Source of the DNA: CAVTRI01 sp963737075
GTDB lineage: Bacteria; Actinomycetota; Acidimicrobiia; Acidimicrobiales; Palsa-688
Direction of reading: 5' to 3'
Length of the DNA: 64,000 bases
Assembly: GCA_963737075.1 (NCBI GenBank)
Contig: CAVTRI010000001.1
Location: forward strand, 124,001 to 188,000
Under the pieces are notes generated by a model. The model made no database searches, was not told where the DNA came from, and saw only the letters and a program-made list of their open reading frames with translations. Position 1 is the stretch's first letter, and each line of letters opens with the position of its first letter. The translations under genes and the position numbers were made by a program. This document shows, in pieces, positions 9,213 through 17,683 of this stretch.

Positions 9213-9961
9213 ACGGGATCAGCGGGTTCCAGCTGTTCTGGTGGGTGATCCTCCCGTATATCGCGTTGGCGACCTTCGTTATCGGCCATGTGTGGCGCTA
9301 CCGGTACGACCAGTTCGGGTGGACGAGCCGGTCAACCGAGCTGCAGGAGAAAAAGCTCCTCAAATGGGGGTCGCCGGTCTTTCATTACGGCACCTTCGCG
9401 GCCATCGCCGGCCATGTCATCGGGATTTTGATTCCTGCTCGCTGGACGGCGGACATCGGTATCCCCGAGAACGCCTACCGCTGGTTCTCGGCCGCCGCGG
9501 GCACCGTTGCCGCTGTCCTGGTGATCTTCGGGATGGCCTTCCTGGCCGGGCGCCGGTTGTTCGTCCCCCGGGTGCGGGCGACCACGAGCGCGGTCGACTG
9601 GGTGGCGCTCATCCTCGTCGGCATTGTCGTGGTCTTGGGTATCGTCGAGACCATCGGCGTCGGCCTGCTCGGCGGCGGCTACAACTACCGCCAGAGCGTG
9701 TCGCTGTGGTTCCGTGGCCTGTTCGCCTTCAATCCCGACGTGCACGCGATCGCGAACGCCAGCCTGATCTATCAAATTCATGCCAGTGCGGCGTGGCTGG
9801 TCATCGCGGTGTGGCCGTTCAGCCGCCTCGTGCACGCCTGGAGCTACCCGGTGTGGTACCTGTGGCGTCCGTTCGTTGTGTACCGCAGCCGCGTCGCCAT
9901 CCGCCCCAACGAGCCGGGCACCAGCGGGCGGCGGTGGCGCAAAATCGGCGTCAGGTATTGA
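9209..9961 (+). CDS. narI: Respiratory nitrate reductase, gamma (cytochrome b) subunit
   Basis: Membrane subunit that oxidises menaquinol and anchors NarGH through two b haems. It has 250 residues with five hydrophobic helices. Likely haem ligands are His59 and His69 in FHYGTFAAIAGHVIG, and two histidines in the last helix pair (IHASAAWLVI...RLVHAWS), matching the paired-histidine pattern of NarI. The start is GTG at 9209, overlapping the narJ stop by four bases. The stop overlaps the next gene's ATG by one base, which ties the following channel gene into the operon. Confidence 0.95.
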   Translation: MNGISGFQLFWWVILPYIALATFVIGHVWRYRYDQFGWTSRSTELQEKKLLKWGSPVFHYGTFAAIAGHVIGILIPARWTADIGIPENAYRWFSAAAGTVAAVLVIFGMAFLAGRRLFVPRVRATTSAVDWVALILVGIVVVLGIVETIGVGLLGGGYNYRQSVSLWFRGLFAFNPDVHAIANASLIYQIHASAAWLVIAVWPFSRLVHAWSYPVWYLWRPFVVYRSRVAIRPNEPGTSGRRWRKIGVRY

Positions 9962-11121
9962 TGCAGACGGACAGCGCATCGTCGCCGGGTCTCCTGGCTC
10001 GAAACCTGGCTGGACTCGATTCCGGGTACTTCGCCCTCGTCATGGCCACCGGCATCGTCTCGATCGGCACCGATTTGCTCGGCCATCTCACGTTGTCGCA
10101 GGTGCTGTTTGGCGTGGCTGCCGCGGCGTGGGTGGTGCTGCTGGCCGCGTACACCGCCCGCCTGGTGTGGTACCCGGCCGCCGTGCGGGACAGTCTCCGT
10201 GACCCCACGACCGCCATGGCCTACTTCACCGTGACGGCCGGCACCGACGTCCTCGCGTTGCGCCTGGCCATGGGCGGTCACACCTCGGTGGCCCTCGGGC
10301 TCGGCAGCGCGGCCGCCCTCGTGTGGCTGCTTTTGACCTACGGGCTGCCGTGGGCCATCGTGGCCGACGCTCGCCGGCCCGGTCTCGCCGACATCAACGG
10401 CACCTGGCTCGTCTGGGTGGTGTCGACGCAGTCGCTGGCGGTCCTGGCGGCCGCGCTCGCCCCTACCGCCCCCGCCGCGTGGCTGGCCGCCGACCTGCCG
10501 ATCGTGGCCGTCAGTCTGTGGGGCGTCGGCGTCATGTTGTATCTCATCCTGATCGGAATCATCTTCCTTCGCCTGCTGCTCATCGAGGTCACCCCGGCCC
10601 AGATGGGGCCCGCTTACTGGATCGCCATGGGCGCCACCGCCATCAGCGTCCGGGCCGCCGGCGGCATCGCCGCCCTCCACACGCCCCCCTCCGCCGCCCT
10701 GGTCTCCACGCTCCACCCGTTCCTGGTCGGCACCGCCACCGTGATGTGGGCGTGGGGCACCTGGTGGATCCCCCTCTTGGTGCTGTTCGGGGTGTGGCGC
10801 TACGTGGTCAAACGGTGGCAGCCCTCGTACGAACCGCGGCTGTGGAACGTGGTCTTCCCTCTGGGTATGTACACGGTGGCGTGCTACAGCCTCGGACAAC
10901 AACCCGGCCTCGGGTTCCTGGCGTCGATCGCCCGGGTGTGGGTGTGGGTCGGTCTCGCCGCATGGGTCGCGGTGGTAGCCGTCGGAATCGTCGCCGCGGC
11001 CCAGGCTGTCATCCGGCGACACACACCCGCCGGCGTCCAGTTTGCGCCTTCAACAACAGGGCCGCCGGATGCCGTCGACCGCCCCCTGCCCGAAAACCGA
11101 GTAGGCGACACGCCAAGGTAG
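9961..11121 (+). CDS. TehA/SLAC1-type (TDT family) membrane channel or transporter
   Basis: A 386-residue integral membrane protein with about ten hydrophobic helices. The N-terminal LDSGYFALVMATGIVSIG motif and the PAYWIAMGATAIS block are characteristic of the tellurite-resistance/dicarboxylate transporter family, whose structurally known members (TehA) and plant SLAC1 are anion channels. The true start is ATG at 9961, sharing one base with the narI stop; the frame is open far upstream only as a shadow of narJ and narI. Being the fifth gene of a coupled nar operon, it probably carries nitrate, nitrite or a counter-anion (inference). Tellurite or malate transport is the alternative suggested by family names. 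Confidence 0.88.
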   Translation: MQTDSASSPGLLARNLAGLDSGYFALVMATGIVSIGTDLLGHLTLSQVLFGVAAAAWVVLLAAYTARLVWYPAAVRDSLRDPTTAMAYFTVTAGTDVLALRLAMGGHTSVALGLGSAAALVWLLLTYGLPWAIVADARRPGLADINGTWLVWVVSTQSLAVLAAALAPTAPAAWLAADLPIVAVSLWGVGVMLYLILIGIIFLRLLLIEVTPAQMGPAYWIAMGATAISVRAAGGIAALHTPPSAALVSTLHPFLVGTATVMWAWGTWWIPLLVLFGVWRYVVKRWQPSYEPRLWNVVFPLGMYTVACYSLGQQPGLGFLASIARVWVWVGLAAWVAVVAVGIVAAAQAVIRRHTPAGVQFAPSTTGPPDAVDRPLPENRVGDTPR

Positions 11122-11123
11122 GT

Positions 11124-11136
11124 GCTGGGGACCAGC
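11124..11136. terminator. Short hairpin between convergent genes
   Basis: GCTGG-GGA-CCAGC, a perfect 5-bp stem with a 3-base loop, lies in the 29-bp gap between the stop of the channel gene and the stop of the convergent phosphoesterase gene. No T-tract follows on either strand, so it would at best be a weak bidirectional terminator. Confidence 0.3.
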
Positions 11137-11150
11137 TGCTGTTGTGGCAA

Positions 11151-12602
11151 CTAAAGCCTTTTGCGCAACGCTTTCCAGGCGGCTGTGCGGTCATGGATGT
11201 AATCGGCGTAGTCGGTGTTAGCCCGAAGCGTCGGCATGCCGGGCTGGCTGGCGCCGTGGTCGTTCAGCGTTGGTAGCAGGGAGACGAGCTCGGCGTGAAT
11301 TTGTTGGAGATGAGACGGCTTGGCCGCTGACGGATTTTGACTTCTGGATACGGGTGCCGAGATACCGGTGAGGGGATCATCAGTGCGCGGTGTCGTGAGG
11401 GTCAGCACCCCGCCGAGATCAGGGGCAGCAGCGTCGCGCCTCGTTAAGGGCGGAAGCCCCCAGCGCCTTTCCAGGGTCTTCAGGATCGATGTGTGATCGA
11501 TTGGTGGGCTTCCAGCCGGCGCCCGGTACACGACGCCGGGGGCGATCAGCGGAGACACGAGCACGGCCGGTACTCGTATTCCGTAGCGGTCGAATGTGAA
11601 CCCGAACTCGCCGACGCTGTCGTCTGGGGGGACCGCCCCCGATGGTGGCGCCACGTGGTCGTAGCAACCCCCGTGTTCGTCGTAGGTGATGACGAGAAGT
11701 GTCTGGTTCCAGAGGGGACTGTGGCGAACCGACTTGTAGACGTCACAGATGAGTTGCTCGCCCAGCGCGACGTCGTAATTGGGATGCTGGTTGTTACCCG
11801 TGGACGGCCAGCTCGGCTCGAGAAACGTGTACGCGGCTAACGTGCCCTCGGCGGCAGCAGCTTGGAAGTCACTGAACAGTCCGAAGTGCGTGTCGGCCGA
11901 ATCGGTGATATCGGGGAAGTCCAGCCGGGTGAGCGGCTCCTGGTCGTAGCCGTAGACGTTCCAGGTCACGCCATGGGTGTTGCACAGGCCGAAGATGCTC
12001 GAGCAGGTAAACGTCTTGGTGTGGTCGTCCATATGCCCCTGGCTGGTCGCCGCACTTGCGAATGCCCGGTTTGGCATCGTTTTGGTCGGCACCGAAGCGA
12101 ACCAATGATCGCAAACGGCGTAAGAACGAGCCAGGGTGGACAGTATTGGCAAGCTGGCAGGAGTGAACATCCCCATGATGTGATCCGGTGTGGTACCGGG
12201 CATGACGGGCGACTGTGCTGCTGAATCTGAATCCAATGCTTGAGCGAAGTTTGTTACGAATCCGGTGTTGGTGGGCACCGCCGAGGACGAGGCTGCGACG
12301 GGCGTTCCGAACAGTTGCTGATTCGTGTTGACAAATCCTTCTCCTGGATTGGCGCCGGGCATGAAATAGGCACCAGGCATACTCGGTTCGATCCCGAACA
12401 CCCTCACCGGCTGACCATCGCTGCCCGGGTTGCTCTCGTCACCTCGGAGACCCTCGAAGTGGTGGCCGGAGGGCGACACGTTACCGCTCTCCGAGTACAA
12501 GAAGCCCAGAAGATGATCGAACGAGCGGTTTTCCAGCATGAGCACGACGATGTGATCGATCGCCCCAAGTTGCGTTCCGCCAGGTTGAGAACCGTTGACC
12601 AT
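11151..12602 (-). CDS. Phospholipase C/acid phosphatase-type phosphoesterase
   Basis: A 483-residue member of the phosphoesterase family that includes bacterial phosphatidylcholine phospholipase C and AcpA-type acid phosphatases. The N-terminus IDHIVVLMLENRSFDHLLGF contains the metal-binding E-N-R-S-F-D motif with the nucleophile region; later HWFASVPTKTMPNRAF and VITYDEHGGCYDHVAPP supply further metal ligands. The start is fixed by GGAGGGG six bases before ATG at 12602. Unlike the well-known secreted members, no twin-arginine or Sec signal peptide precedes the catalytic core. It would hydrolyse phosphate esters or phospholipid head groups; the substrate is not predictable. Confidence 0.88.
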   Translation of the reverse strand: MVNGSQPGGTQLGAIDHIVVLMLENRSFDHLLGFLYSESGNVSPSGHHFEGLRGDESNPGSDGQPVRVFGIEPSMPGAYFMPGANPGEGFVNTNQQLFGTPVAASSSAVPTNTGFVTNFAQALDSDSAAQSPVMPGTTPDHIMGMFTPASLPILSTLARSYAVCDHWFASVPTKTMPNRAFASAATSQGHMDDHTKTFTCSSIFGLCNTHGVTWNVYGYDQEPLTRLDFPDITDSADTHFGLFSDFQAAAAEGTLAAYTFLEPSWPSTGNNQHPNYDVALGEQLICDVYKSVRHSPLWNQTLLVITYDEHGGCYDHVAPPSGAVPPDDSVGEFGFTFDRYGIRVPAVLVSPLIAPGVVYRAPAGSPPIDHTSILKTLERRWGLPPLTRRDAAAPDLGGVLTLTTPRTDDPLTGISAPVSRSQNPSAAKPSHLQQIHAELVSLLPTLNDHGASQPGMPTLRANTDYADYIHDRTAAWKALRKRL

Positions 12603-12703
12603 CGACTACCCCTCCGCGCTCACCGCGCCACGAAACCTACAGCAGGACAGAAGGGTGCATAGACGGTTGTGAACGGCTGGCCCCCAACGGACCCGTCGAT
12701 CGG

Positions 12704-13225
12704 CTACCTATACTTGGCAGTGGGCGGCGCGATCGTCCTTGTCCCGGGCGCCTCCACCGGAATATCAAGTGCTCGCTGCAAGCGTCGCGCGACGCGGTAC
12801 AGAGCGAGGCGTTGCTTGCGGGAACCGGAGCACAGGAGGAGGACGCGCTCGTAGTTGCCCCGGGAGACCTCTCGCCGCACCGCGGTGTAGGGATCGCCCG
12901 GCTCGATGTCTCCGTTGCCTCTGAGGCCAAGCTCCCGCAGGCGTTGCACCGCGCGGTCCAAGCGCTGATGAGCGCTGTTGGCCGGATCGTGCCCGGTAGG
13001 GACCCGACCGGAGGGTCCGCTGCCGATCGCGGCCCGGACACCGACCGCCCGAGCGAGCGGGTTGCCGAACACGATCGAGGCCGAGGGCGTATTCACCAAC
13101 GCGAGCACCCGGACGACGACCGGAGATTGCGGGCTGTTCGACGCCACCAGTGTGCTCAACGTCGCCCAGTCGCGACCCTCGTCAGCGCCGAGGAACTCAC
13201 CCGAGATGACGGCCAGGACGCGCAC
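12704..13225 (-). CDS. Usp-like alpha/beta protein of unknown function
   Basis: A 173-residue protein starting at GTG 13225. The alternating pattern (VVVRVLALVNTPSA, then a helix QRLDRAVQRLRELG, then NYERVLLLCSGSRKQRLALYRVARRLQRALDIPV) resembles the universal stress protein or nucleotide-binding Rossmann-like fold, but the usual GxxGxxxxG(S/T) ATP loop is not clear. It lies 42 bases downstream of ppk2 on the same strand, so the two are probably co-transcribed. Usp-type proteins often accompany dormancy and polyphosphate genes, but the function here is inference. Confidence 0.6.
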   Translation of the reverse strand: MRVLAVISGEFLGADEGRDWATLSTLVASNSPQSPVVVRVLALVNTPSASIVFGNPLARAVGVRAAIGSGPSGRVPTGHDPANSAHQRLDRAVQRLRELGLRGNGDIEPGDPYTAVRREVSRGNYERVLLLCSGSRKQRLALYRVARRLQRALDIPVEAPGTRTIAPPTAKYR

Positions 13226-13267
13226 ACGCCAGTTTCGCGCCCGTCCCGAACGCGCGGACGGCAGCGG

Positions 13268-14245
13268 CTACGGGAAGCGCGGCCGACCGCCAAGGGGACG
13301 TTGAGCGCCCGGCCTCTCGCCGTGCTCGTATACGTCGGAGGCGGGCCCTACGACCAGAGGGTCCGGCCTGTCGACCATGACGTCATCTCGACGGGGATAC
13401 TCGAACTGTCCGAGCACCCACCGCATAGCGTTGACTCGGGCCCGCTTCTTGTCGTTGCTCTTCACAACCGTCCAGGGCGCGAACTCGGTGTCTGTTCGCT
13501 CGAACATCGCCTCCTTGGCGACTGTGTAGTCGTCCCAGCGGCCCAAAGACGCAAGGTCCGTAGGTGACAGCTTCCACTGCCGGACAGGGTCGATGCGCCG
13601 GATGAGGAACCGGGTGCGTTGCTCGGATCGGGACACGGAGAACCACAGCTTGATCAACGCGATCCCGTCACCCGTCAGCAGATGCTCGAACAGCGGCGCC
13701 TGCTCCATGAACGTGTGGTATTCGGCGTCGCTGCAAAACCCCATGACTCGTTCGACACCAGCCCGGTTGTACCAGGACCGGTCGAACAGCACCACCTCGC
13801 CCGCGCTCGGCAAATGGGCGACGTAGCGCTGGAAGTACCACTCGCCCCGCTCCCGCGGGCTCGGCTTTTCGAGCGCCACCACTTGGGCGCCTCGTGGATT
13901 CAAATGCTCGAGGAACCGCTTGATCGTCCCGCCCTTGCCGGCGGCGTCCCGACCTTCGAAAAGGATGACGATGCGCTGCCCGGTGTCTTTCACCCAATTC
14001 TGCAGTTTCAGCAGCTCGATCTGCAGGAGCCGCTTCGTCACTTCATATTCGGGACGAGGTAAGCGCTCCGGGTACGGATAACCCTCCCGCCACGTGTCGA
14101 CCAGGCGCCCGTCCTTCCAGCGCAGCACTGGTTCGTCGTCGTCGTCGGTCTCGTCAAGCTCGAGCTCGTCCAAGTGCTGCGACAAATCGGTGTCGAGGTC
14201 CAAGATGGGCGCATCGCTGTTGTCGCTCGTCATCGCGCAGGACAC
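13268..14245 (-). CDS. ppk2: Polyphosphate kinase 2
   Basis: PPK2-family enzyme that transfers phosphate between polyphosphate and nucleotides. The 325-residue (or 321-residue) protein has an acidic N-terminal tail (DETDDDDEP around 31-39), Walker A GRDAAGKGG at about 98-106, and the family block VVLFDRSWYNRAGVERVMGF around 150-170 with the lid arginines (RTRFLIRR). The start is GTG 14245 or, more conservatively, ATG 14233; neither has a strong ribosome site. PPK2 class I members use polyphosphate to make GTP or ATP; the exact nucleotide preference is not visible. A strong hairpin precedes the gene at 14284-14317. Confidence 0.92.
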   Translation of the reverse strand: MSCAMTSDNSDAPILDLDTDLSQHLDELELDETDDDDEPVLRWKDGRLVDTWREGYPYPERLPRPEYEVTKRLLQIELLKLQNWVKDTGQRIVILFEGRDAAGKGGTIKRFLEHLNPRGAQVVALEKPSPRERGEWYFQRYVAHLPSAGEVVLFDRSWYNRAGVERVMGFCSDAEYHTFMEQAPLFEHLLTGDGIALIKLWFSVSRSEQRTRFLIRRIDPVRQWKLSPTDLASLGRWDDYTVAKEAMFERTDTEFAPWTVVKSNDKKRARVNAMRWVLGQFEYPRRDDVMVDRPDPLVVGPASDVYEHGERPGAQRPLGGRPRFP

Positions 14246-14283
14246 TAGCGTCGCGTCCGCCGTGAGGTCTGCGGCGAACTTCT

Positions 14284-14317
14284 ACGAGAAGTCGCGCACG
14301 TGCACGCGACTACTCGT
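14284..14317. terminator. Strong imperfect hairpin between SMP-30 gene and ppk2
   Basis: Stem ACGAG-A-AGTCGCG pairs with CGCGACT-A-CTCGT around an 8-base loop: 12 pairs with one mismatch. It lies in the 119-bp gap downstream of the minus-strand lactonase gene and upstream of the minus-strand ppk2. No T-run follows, so it is either a tail-less terminator, common in actinobacteria, or a leader structure of ppk2. Confidence 0.45.
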
Positions 14318-14364
14318 CAAAGGTCAGCCCGGGAAGCAAACAACTCGTTGAAGTTGCCGAACGT

Positions 14365-15231
14365 CTACGGCCAACCGGCGCCCGCGGCCGGGGCGGGGAA
14401 CACGAAGACCCGCCCCGTCGGTTCCGATGAAGGCCCGCCCCACTCCTGACCGACGACATACAACTGGGGGTCACCGCCGCGGCTGAGCGTGCATGCGAAC
14501 GCCCCCCGGTCCAGCTCAACGGTGTCGAGCACCTCGCCGCCCTCGCGCACTCGAACGCAATGGTAGTTTCCGACGTCGGCGTACCAGACCGCGCCGTCGG
14601 CGTCGACGCAGATGCCATCAGGATGGTCGTCCCCGGTTTCCGCCCACACCCGCCGCTCGCCCAGCTTGCCGTCCTGACGAATGCTGAACGCCGTCAGCCG
14701 GTTGCCATAGGACTCGCCGACGATCAGGGTGGTGCCGTCAGCGGTGATCGCCATCCCGTTCGGAAACGCGACGTCTTCTGCGGCCAGATCGACGGTGCCA
14801 TCAGGGCGGACCACGGCGACGATGCCTGGTCCCGGCTCCCCACCAGGGAAGTCGAAGCCGATGTTGTTCACGTAGGCGTTGCCGTCTCCGTCGACAACGA
14901 TGTCGTTCCACGGCTTGCTCGAGATGGGGGACAGGTCGGCGTGGGTGACCATCGAGCCGTCGGGCTCGCGGCGAAGGATTCGCTGCTGCCCGGAATCCAC
15001 GACGAGTAGCCGGCCGTCGGGCAGGAAGTCGATGCACATCGGAAACGACGGAACGCTGACCACGACCTCGCTCTGCCCCTCGGGACTGAGCGCGATCACC
15101 TGATGCGCTCCCCAGTCAGAAAACCACACCCGTCCGTCGTGCCAGCGCGGCGACTCGCCGAACACGATGCCTTCCATCAACACTGTCATGTGGAACCCAG
15201 ACCGTCCGAGCGGCCGAGACTCATCGGTCAC
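14365..15231 (-). CDS. SMP-30/gluconolactonase family beta-propeller hydrolase
   Basis: A 288-residue six-bladed propeller of the SMP-30/gluconolactonase/LRE family. Metal-binding features are the glutamate in FGESPRWHDGRVWFSDW, the asparagine in KPWNDIVVDGDGNAYVNN, and the FPNGMAITADGTTL and HPDGICVDADGAVWYADV repeats. Such enzymes hydrolyse sugar lactones or related lactones using Ca or Zn. The frame begins with GTG 15231, five bases after the stop of the dedA-like gene, so the two form an operon; ATG 15189 is an alternative start that would still include the whole first blade. Confidence 0.87.
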   Translation of the reverse strand: MTDESRPLGRSGFHMTVLMEGIVFGESPRWHDGRVWFSDWGAHQVIALSPEGQSEVVVSVPSFPMCIDFLPDGRLLVVDSGQQRILRREPDGSMVTHADLSPISSKPWNDIVVDGDGNAYVNNIGFDFPGGEPGPGIVAVVRPDGTVDLAAEDVAFPNGMAITADGTTLIVGESYGNRLTAFSIRQDGKLGERRVWAETGDDHPDGICVDADGAVWYADVGNYHCVRVREGGEVLDTVELDRGAFACTLSRGGDPQLYVVGQEWGGPSSEPTGRVFVFPAPAAGAGWP

Positions 15232-15236
15232 AAGGC

Positions 15237-15992
15237 CTATTCGGCGGTCGGCTCCCCTGAGGGCACGATCCGCACGCTCGACTCCCGGGTCGCCGGATGA
15301 GCAGGGCGTGCGGCGGCGTGAATCTCGTCCGGTTCGGACCGGCCGTTCACCTCGGCGGCGTCAGCCCGGAAGTGGGCGCCCCGTGTGGCGGTCGCCGCCT
15401 TGTACGAGCGGTAACGGTGCCAGATGACGAACGCGATCGCCAGCACGGCGAGCGCCCCCACGACGTAGCCGGCGTCGGTGAAGCCGTGCATGATGGACCG
15501 CCACTGGCTGCCGATCGCGTAGCCGATGCTGGCCATGGCAGAGATCCAGATCAGGGATCCGACCGCCGTCATCACGCCGAAGCGGACGAGCGGCACGTCG
15601 GCCACCCCGGCTGGGACGGCGACAAAGTTGCGGATCACCGGGATCAGCCGGCTGACGAGCACGCCCCATGGCCCGTGGCGCTGGTACCACGCTTCGGCCC
15701 GGTCGAGATCGTGATGGGTGAGCAGGAGGTACTTTCCGTACCGGTCTACGAACGGACGCCCGGCGGTGTGCCCGATCACCCACGCGATGTAGGCGCCCAC
15801 GACCTCGCCGGCGACTCCGGCTGCGATCACGCCTGCGAGAGACAGCTTGCCCTCGGCCGCCAGGACACCGGCGAAGCCGAGGGTCAGCTCCGACGAGGTC
15901 GGCACGCAGCAGGACTGCAGCACCGACAGGAGGAAGACCGCGGCGTAACCGGCGGAAGAGACGAAGGATGTGAAGTTGAGCAGCCCGAGCAC
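15237..15992 (-). CDS. DedA-family membrane protein
   Basis: A 251-residue DedA (SNARE-associated/VTT) protein with four to six hydrophobic segments. The re-entrant motif is seen as CCVPTSSELTLGFAGVLAAEG, and the second as GVLVSRLIPVIRNFVAVPAGVADVP with the conserved arginine and proline. Family members are implicated in undecaprenyl-phosphate or phospholipid flipping and proton-dependent envelope homeostasis. GTG at 15992 gives the usual short N-terminus. About 45 polar residues form a cytoplasmic tail. It overlaps no gene; the lactonase follows after five bases. Confidence 0.88.
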   Translation of the reverse strand: MLGLLNFTSFVSSAGYAAVFLLSVLQSCCVPTSSELTLGFAGVLAAEGKLSLAGVIAAGVAGEVVGAYIAWVIGHTAGRPFVDRYGKYLLLTHHDLDRAEAWYQRHGPWGVLVSRLIPVIRNFVAVPAGVADVPLVRFGVMTAVGSLIWISAMASIGYAIGSQWRSIMHGFTDAGYVVGALAVLAIAFVIWHRYRSYKAATATRGAHFRADAAEVNGRSEPDEIHAAARPAHPATRESSVRIVPSGEPTAE

Positions 15993-16121
15993 ACATCCAC
16001 GCTAGAGGGTTGAGCCCAAGGCCAGGGAACACCTCAGCCGTTCATCGCCCCCGAAGCTGAAAGCGCGCTGAGAACAGGCGCGTGTCGCCATCGCTGAAAC
16101 CCGCGCCCTAGGGTGACGGCC

Positions 16122-16901
16122 ATGCCCAGAATGAACCTCAGCGGCGCCTCGGCCATCGTGACCGGGGGCGCCTCAGGAATCGGCGAGGCCTGCGCCCGCC
16201 AGCTGGCGGATCTCGGCGCCAGGGTGGTGATCGCCGACCTCCAGGAAGACAAGGGGAAAGCGGTCGCCTCGGACATCGGCGGGGTGTCCGTCAAGTGCGA
16301 CGTTTCCAGCGAGGAGGATGCCGCCGCCGCCGTCGCTGCCGCGTCGGAGATGGGGCCGCTGCGGGCGCTGGTCAACTCGGCTGGCATCGGCCGCGCCGCC
16401 CGGACCGTTGACCGCAACAACGAGCCCATGCCGCAGCGGGATTTCGAAATCGTGATCAGAGTCAACCTGTTGGGCACCTTCAACATGCTCCGCCAGGCGG
16501 CGGCTGCCATGGCCAAGACCGAACCCCTCGACGCGGACGGCGCACGGGGGGCGATTGTCAACATCGCGTCGGTGGCGGCCTTCGATGGTCAGATCGGCCA
16601 GGCGTCGTATTCGGCTTCCAAGGGCGGGATCGTCGGGATGACGCTGCCGATCGCCCGTGACCTGTCGGCCGTCGGCGTGCGCGTGAACACGATTGCGCCC
16701 GGCCTGATCGACACCCCGATCTACGGCAGCGGCGAGCGCTCCGAGGAGTTCAAATCCCATTTGGGCGAGTCGGTGCTGTTTCCCAAGCGCCTGGGCACGA
16801 CCGAGGAGCTGGCGTTCGGGGTCACCGAGTGCATCACCAACCCGTACATGAACGGCGAGACGATCCGGCTTGACGGCGGTATCCGCATGCCACCTCGCTG
16901 A
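16122..16901 (+). CDS. Short-chain dehydrogenase (3-hydroxyacyl-CoA dehydrogenase type II-like)
   Basis: A 259-residue SDR with the TGGASGIGEA cofactor loop, NSAG strand and the catalytic pair YSASK. An extended loop (VDRNNEPMPQRDFEIVIRVN) and the PFPKRLGTTEELA-type lid resemble type II 3-hydroxyacyl-CoA dehydrogenases (HSD17B10-like), which oxidise 3-hydroxyacyl-CoA or hydroxysteroids with NAD. ATG 16122 is preferred to GTG 16113 because AGGG lies about nine bases upstream. A crotonase gene follows after 29 bases on the same strand, consistent with two steps of beta-oxidation. Confidence 0.88.
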   Translation: MPRMNLSGASAIVTGGASGIGEACARQLADLGARVVIADLQEDKGKAVASDIGGVSVKCDVSSEEDAAAAVAAASEMGPLRALVNSAGIGRAARTVDRNNEPMPQRDFEIVIRVNLLGTFNMLRQAAAAMAKTEPLDADGARGAIVNIASVAAFDGQIGQASYSASKGGIVGMTLPIARDLSAVGVRVNTIAPGLIDTPIYGSGERSEEFKSHLGESVLFPKRLGTTEELAFGVTECITNPYMNGETIRLDGGIRMPPR

Positions 16902-16930
16902 TCGTCCAGTTTGAGCAAAGGAGAAAGCCC

Positions 16931-17683
16931 ATGTCTGACGCGGTCCTGGTGGAGCAGCAGCAGCGGGTGCTCTTGATCACCCTGAACCGTCCGGACGCCA
17001 TGAACGCCATCAACGGCGCCCTCGCCGAGGGGCTGTGGGCCGCGGTGCAGCGGCTGAACGAAGATTCCGGGGTCACGGCGGGGGTGCTGACGGGAGCCGG
17101 CCGAGGGTTCTCCGCCGGGATGGACCTCAAGGCGTTCGGCAAAGGAGAAAACGTCGGGGCGATCGTCAACTTCACCCGCAACGGCGCCGACAAGCCGTTG
17201 ATCGCTGCCATCGAGGGGTTCGCGCTCGCTGGCGGGCTGGAGCTGGCGCTGTGCTGCGACCTGCTCGTAGCGGCCAAGGGCGCCCGGCTCGGGATCCCGG
17301 AGGTCAAGGTGGGGCTCTTCGCGGCAGGCGGCGGCCTGGTCCGCCTGCCGAGCCGGGTCGGGCTCAGCAAGGCCATGGAGATGGCGATCACCGCCGATCC
17401 CATCACGGCCGAGGAAGCCGCCGAGCTGGGCCTCGTTGCCAGGCTGGCGGAGCCGGGTCACGCCGTCGAGGTGGCGATGGAGCTCGCCGAACGGGTGGCC
17501 CGCAACGCCCCCCTGGCAGTGGCGGCGTCCAAGCAGCTCATCAGGGCGTCTCAGGGTGTCACCGAGGAGGAGTTCTGGGCGCTTCAGGAGCCGCTGCAGC
17601 GAAAGGTGTTCGCGTCCGAGGACGGCAAGGAAGGGGCCACAGCGTTCGCTGAGAAGCGCCCGCCAAACTGGTCAGGCCGCTGA
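16931..17683 (+). CDS. Enoyl-CoA hydratase/isomerase (crotonase) family protein
   Basis: A 250-residue crotonase-fold protein. Oxyanion-hole blocks are GRGFSAGMDLKAF and EGFALAGGLELALCCDL, and a glutamate in GIPEVKVGLFAAGGG is at the usual catalytic position. A strong AAAGGAG precedes ATG at 16931. Its 3' end overlaps the convergent ferric-reductase-like gene by 12 bp. With the SDR just upstream it probably hydrates or isomerises an enoyl-CoA; the substrate is unknown. Confidence 0.9.
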   Translation: MSDAVLVEQQQRVLLITLNRPDAMNAINGALAEGLWAAVQRLNEDSGVTAGVLTGAGRGFSAGMDLKAFGKGENVGAIVNFTRNGADKPLIAAIEGFALAGGLELALCCDLLVAAKGARLGIPEVKVGLFAAGGGLVRLPSRVGLSKAMEMAITADPITAEEAAELGLVARLAEPGHAVEVAMELAERVARNAPLAVAASKQLIRASQGVTEEEFWALQEPLQRKVFASEDGKEGATAFAEKRPPNWSGR

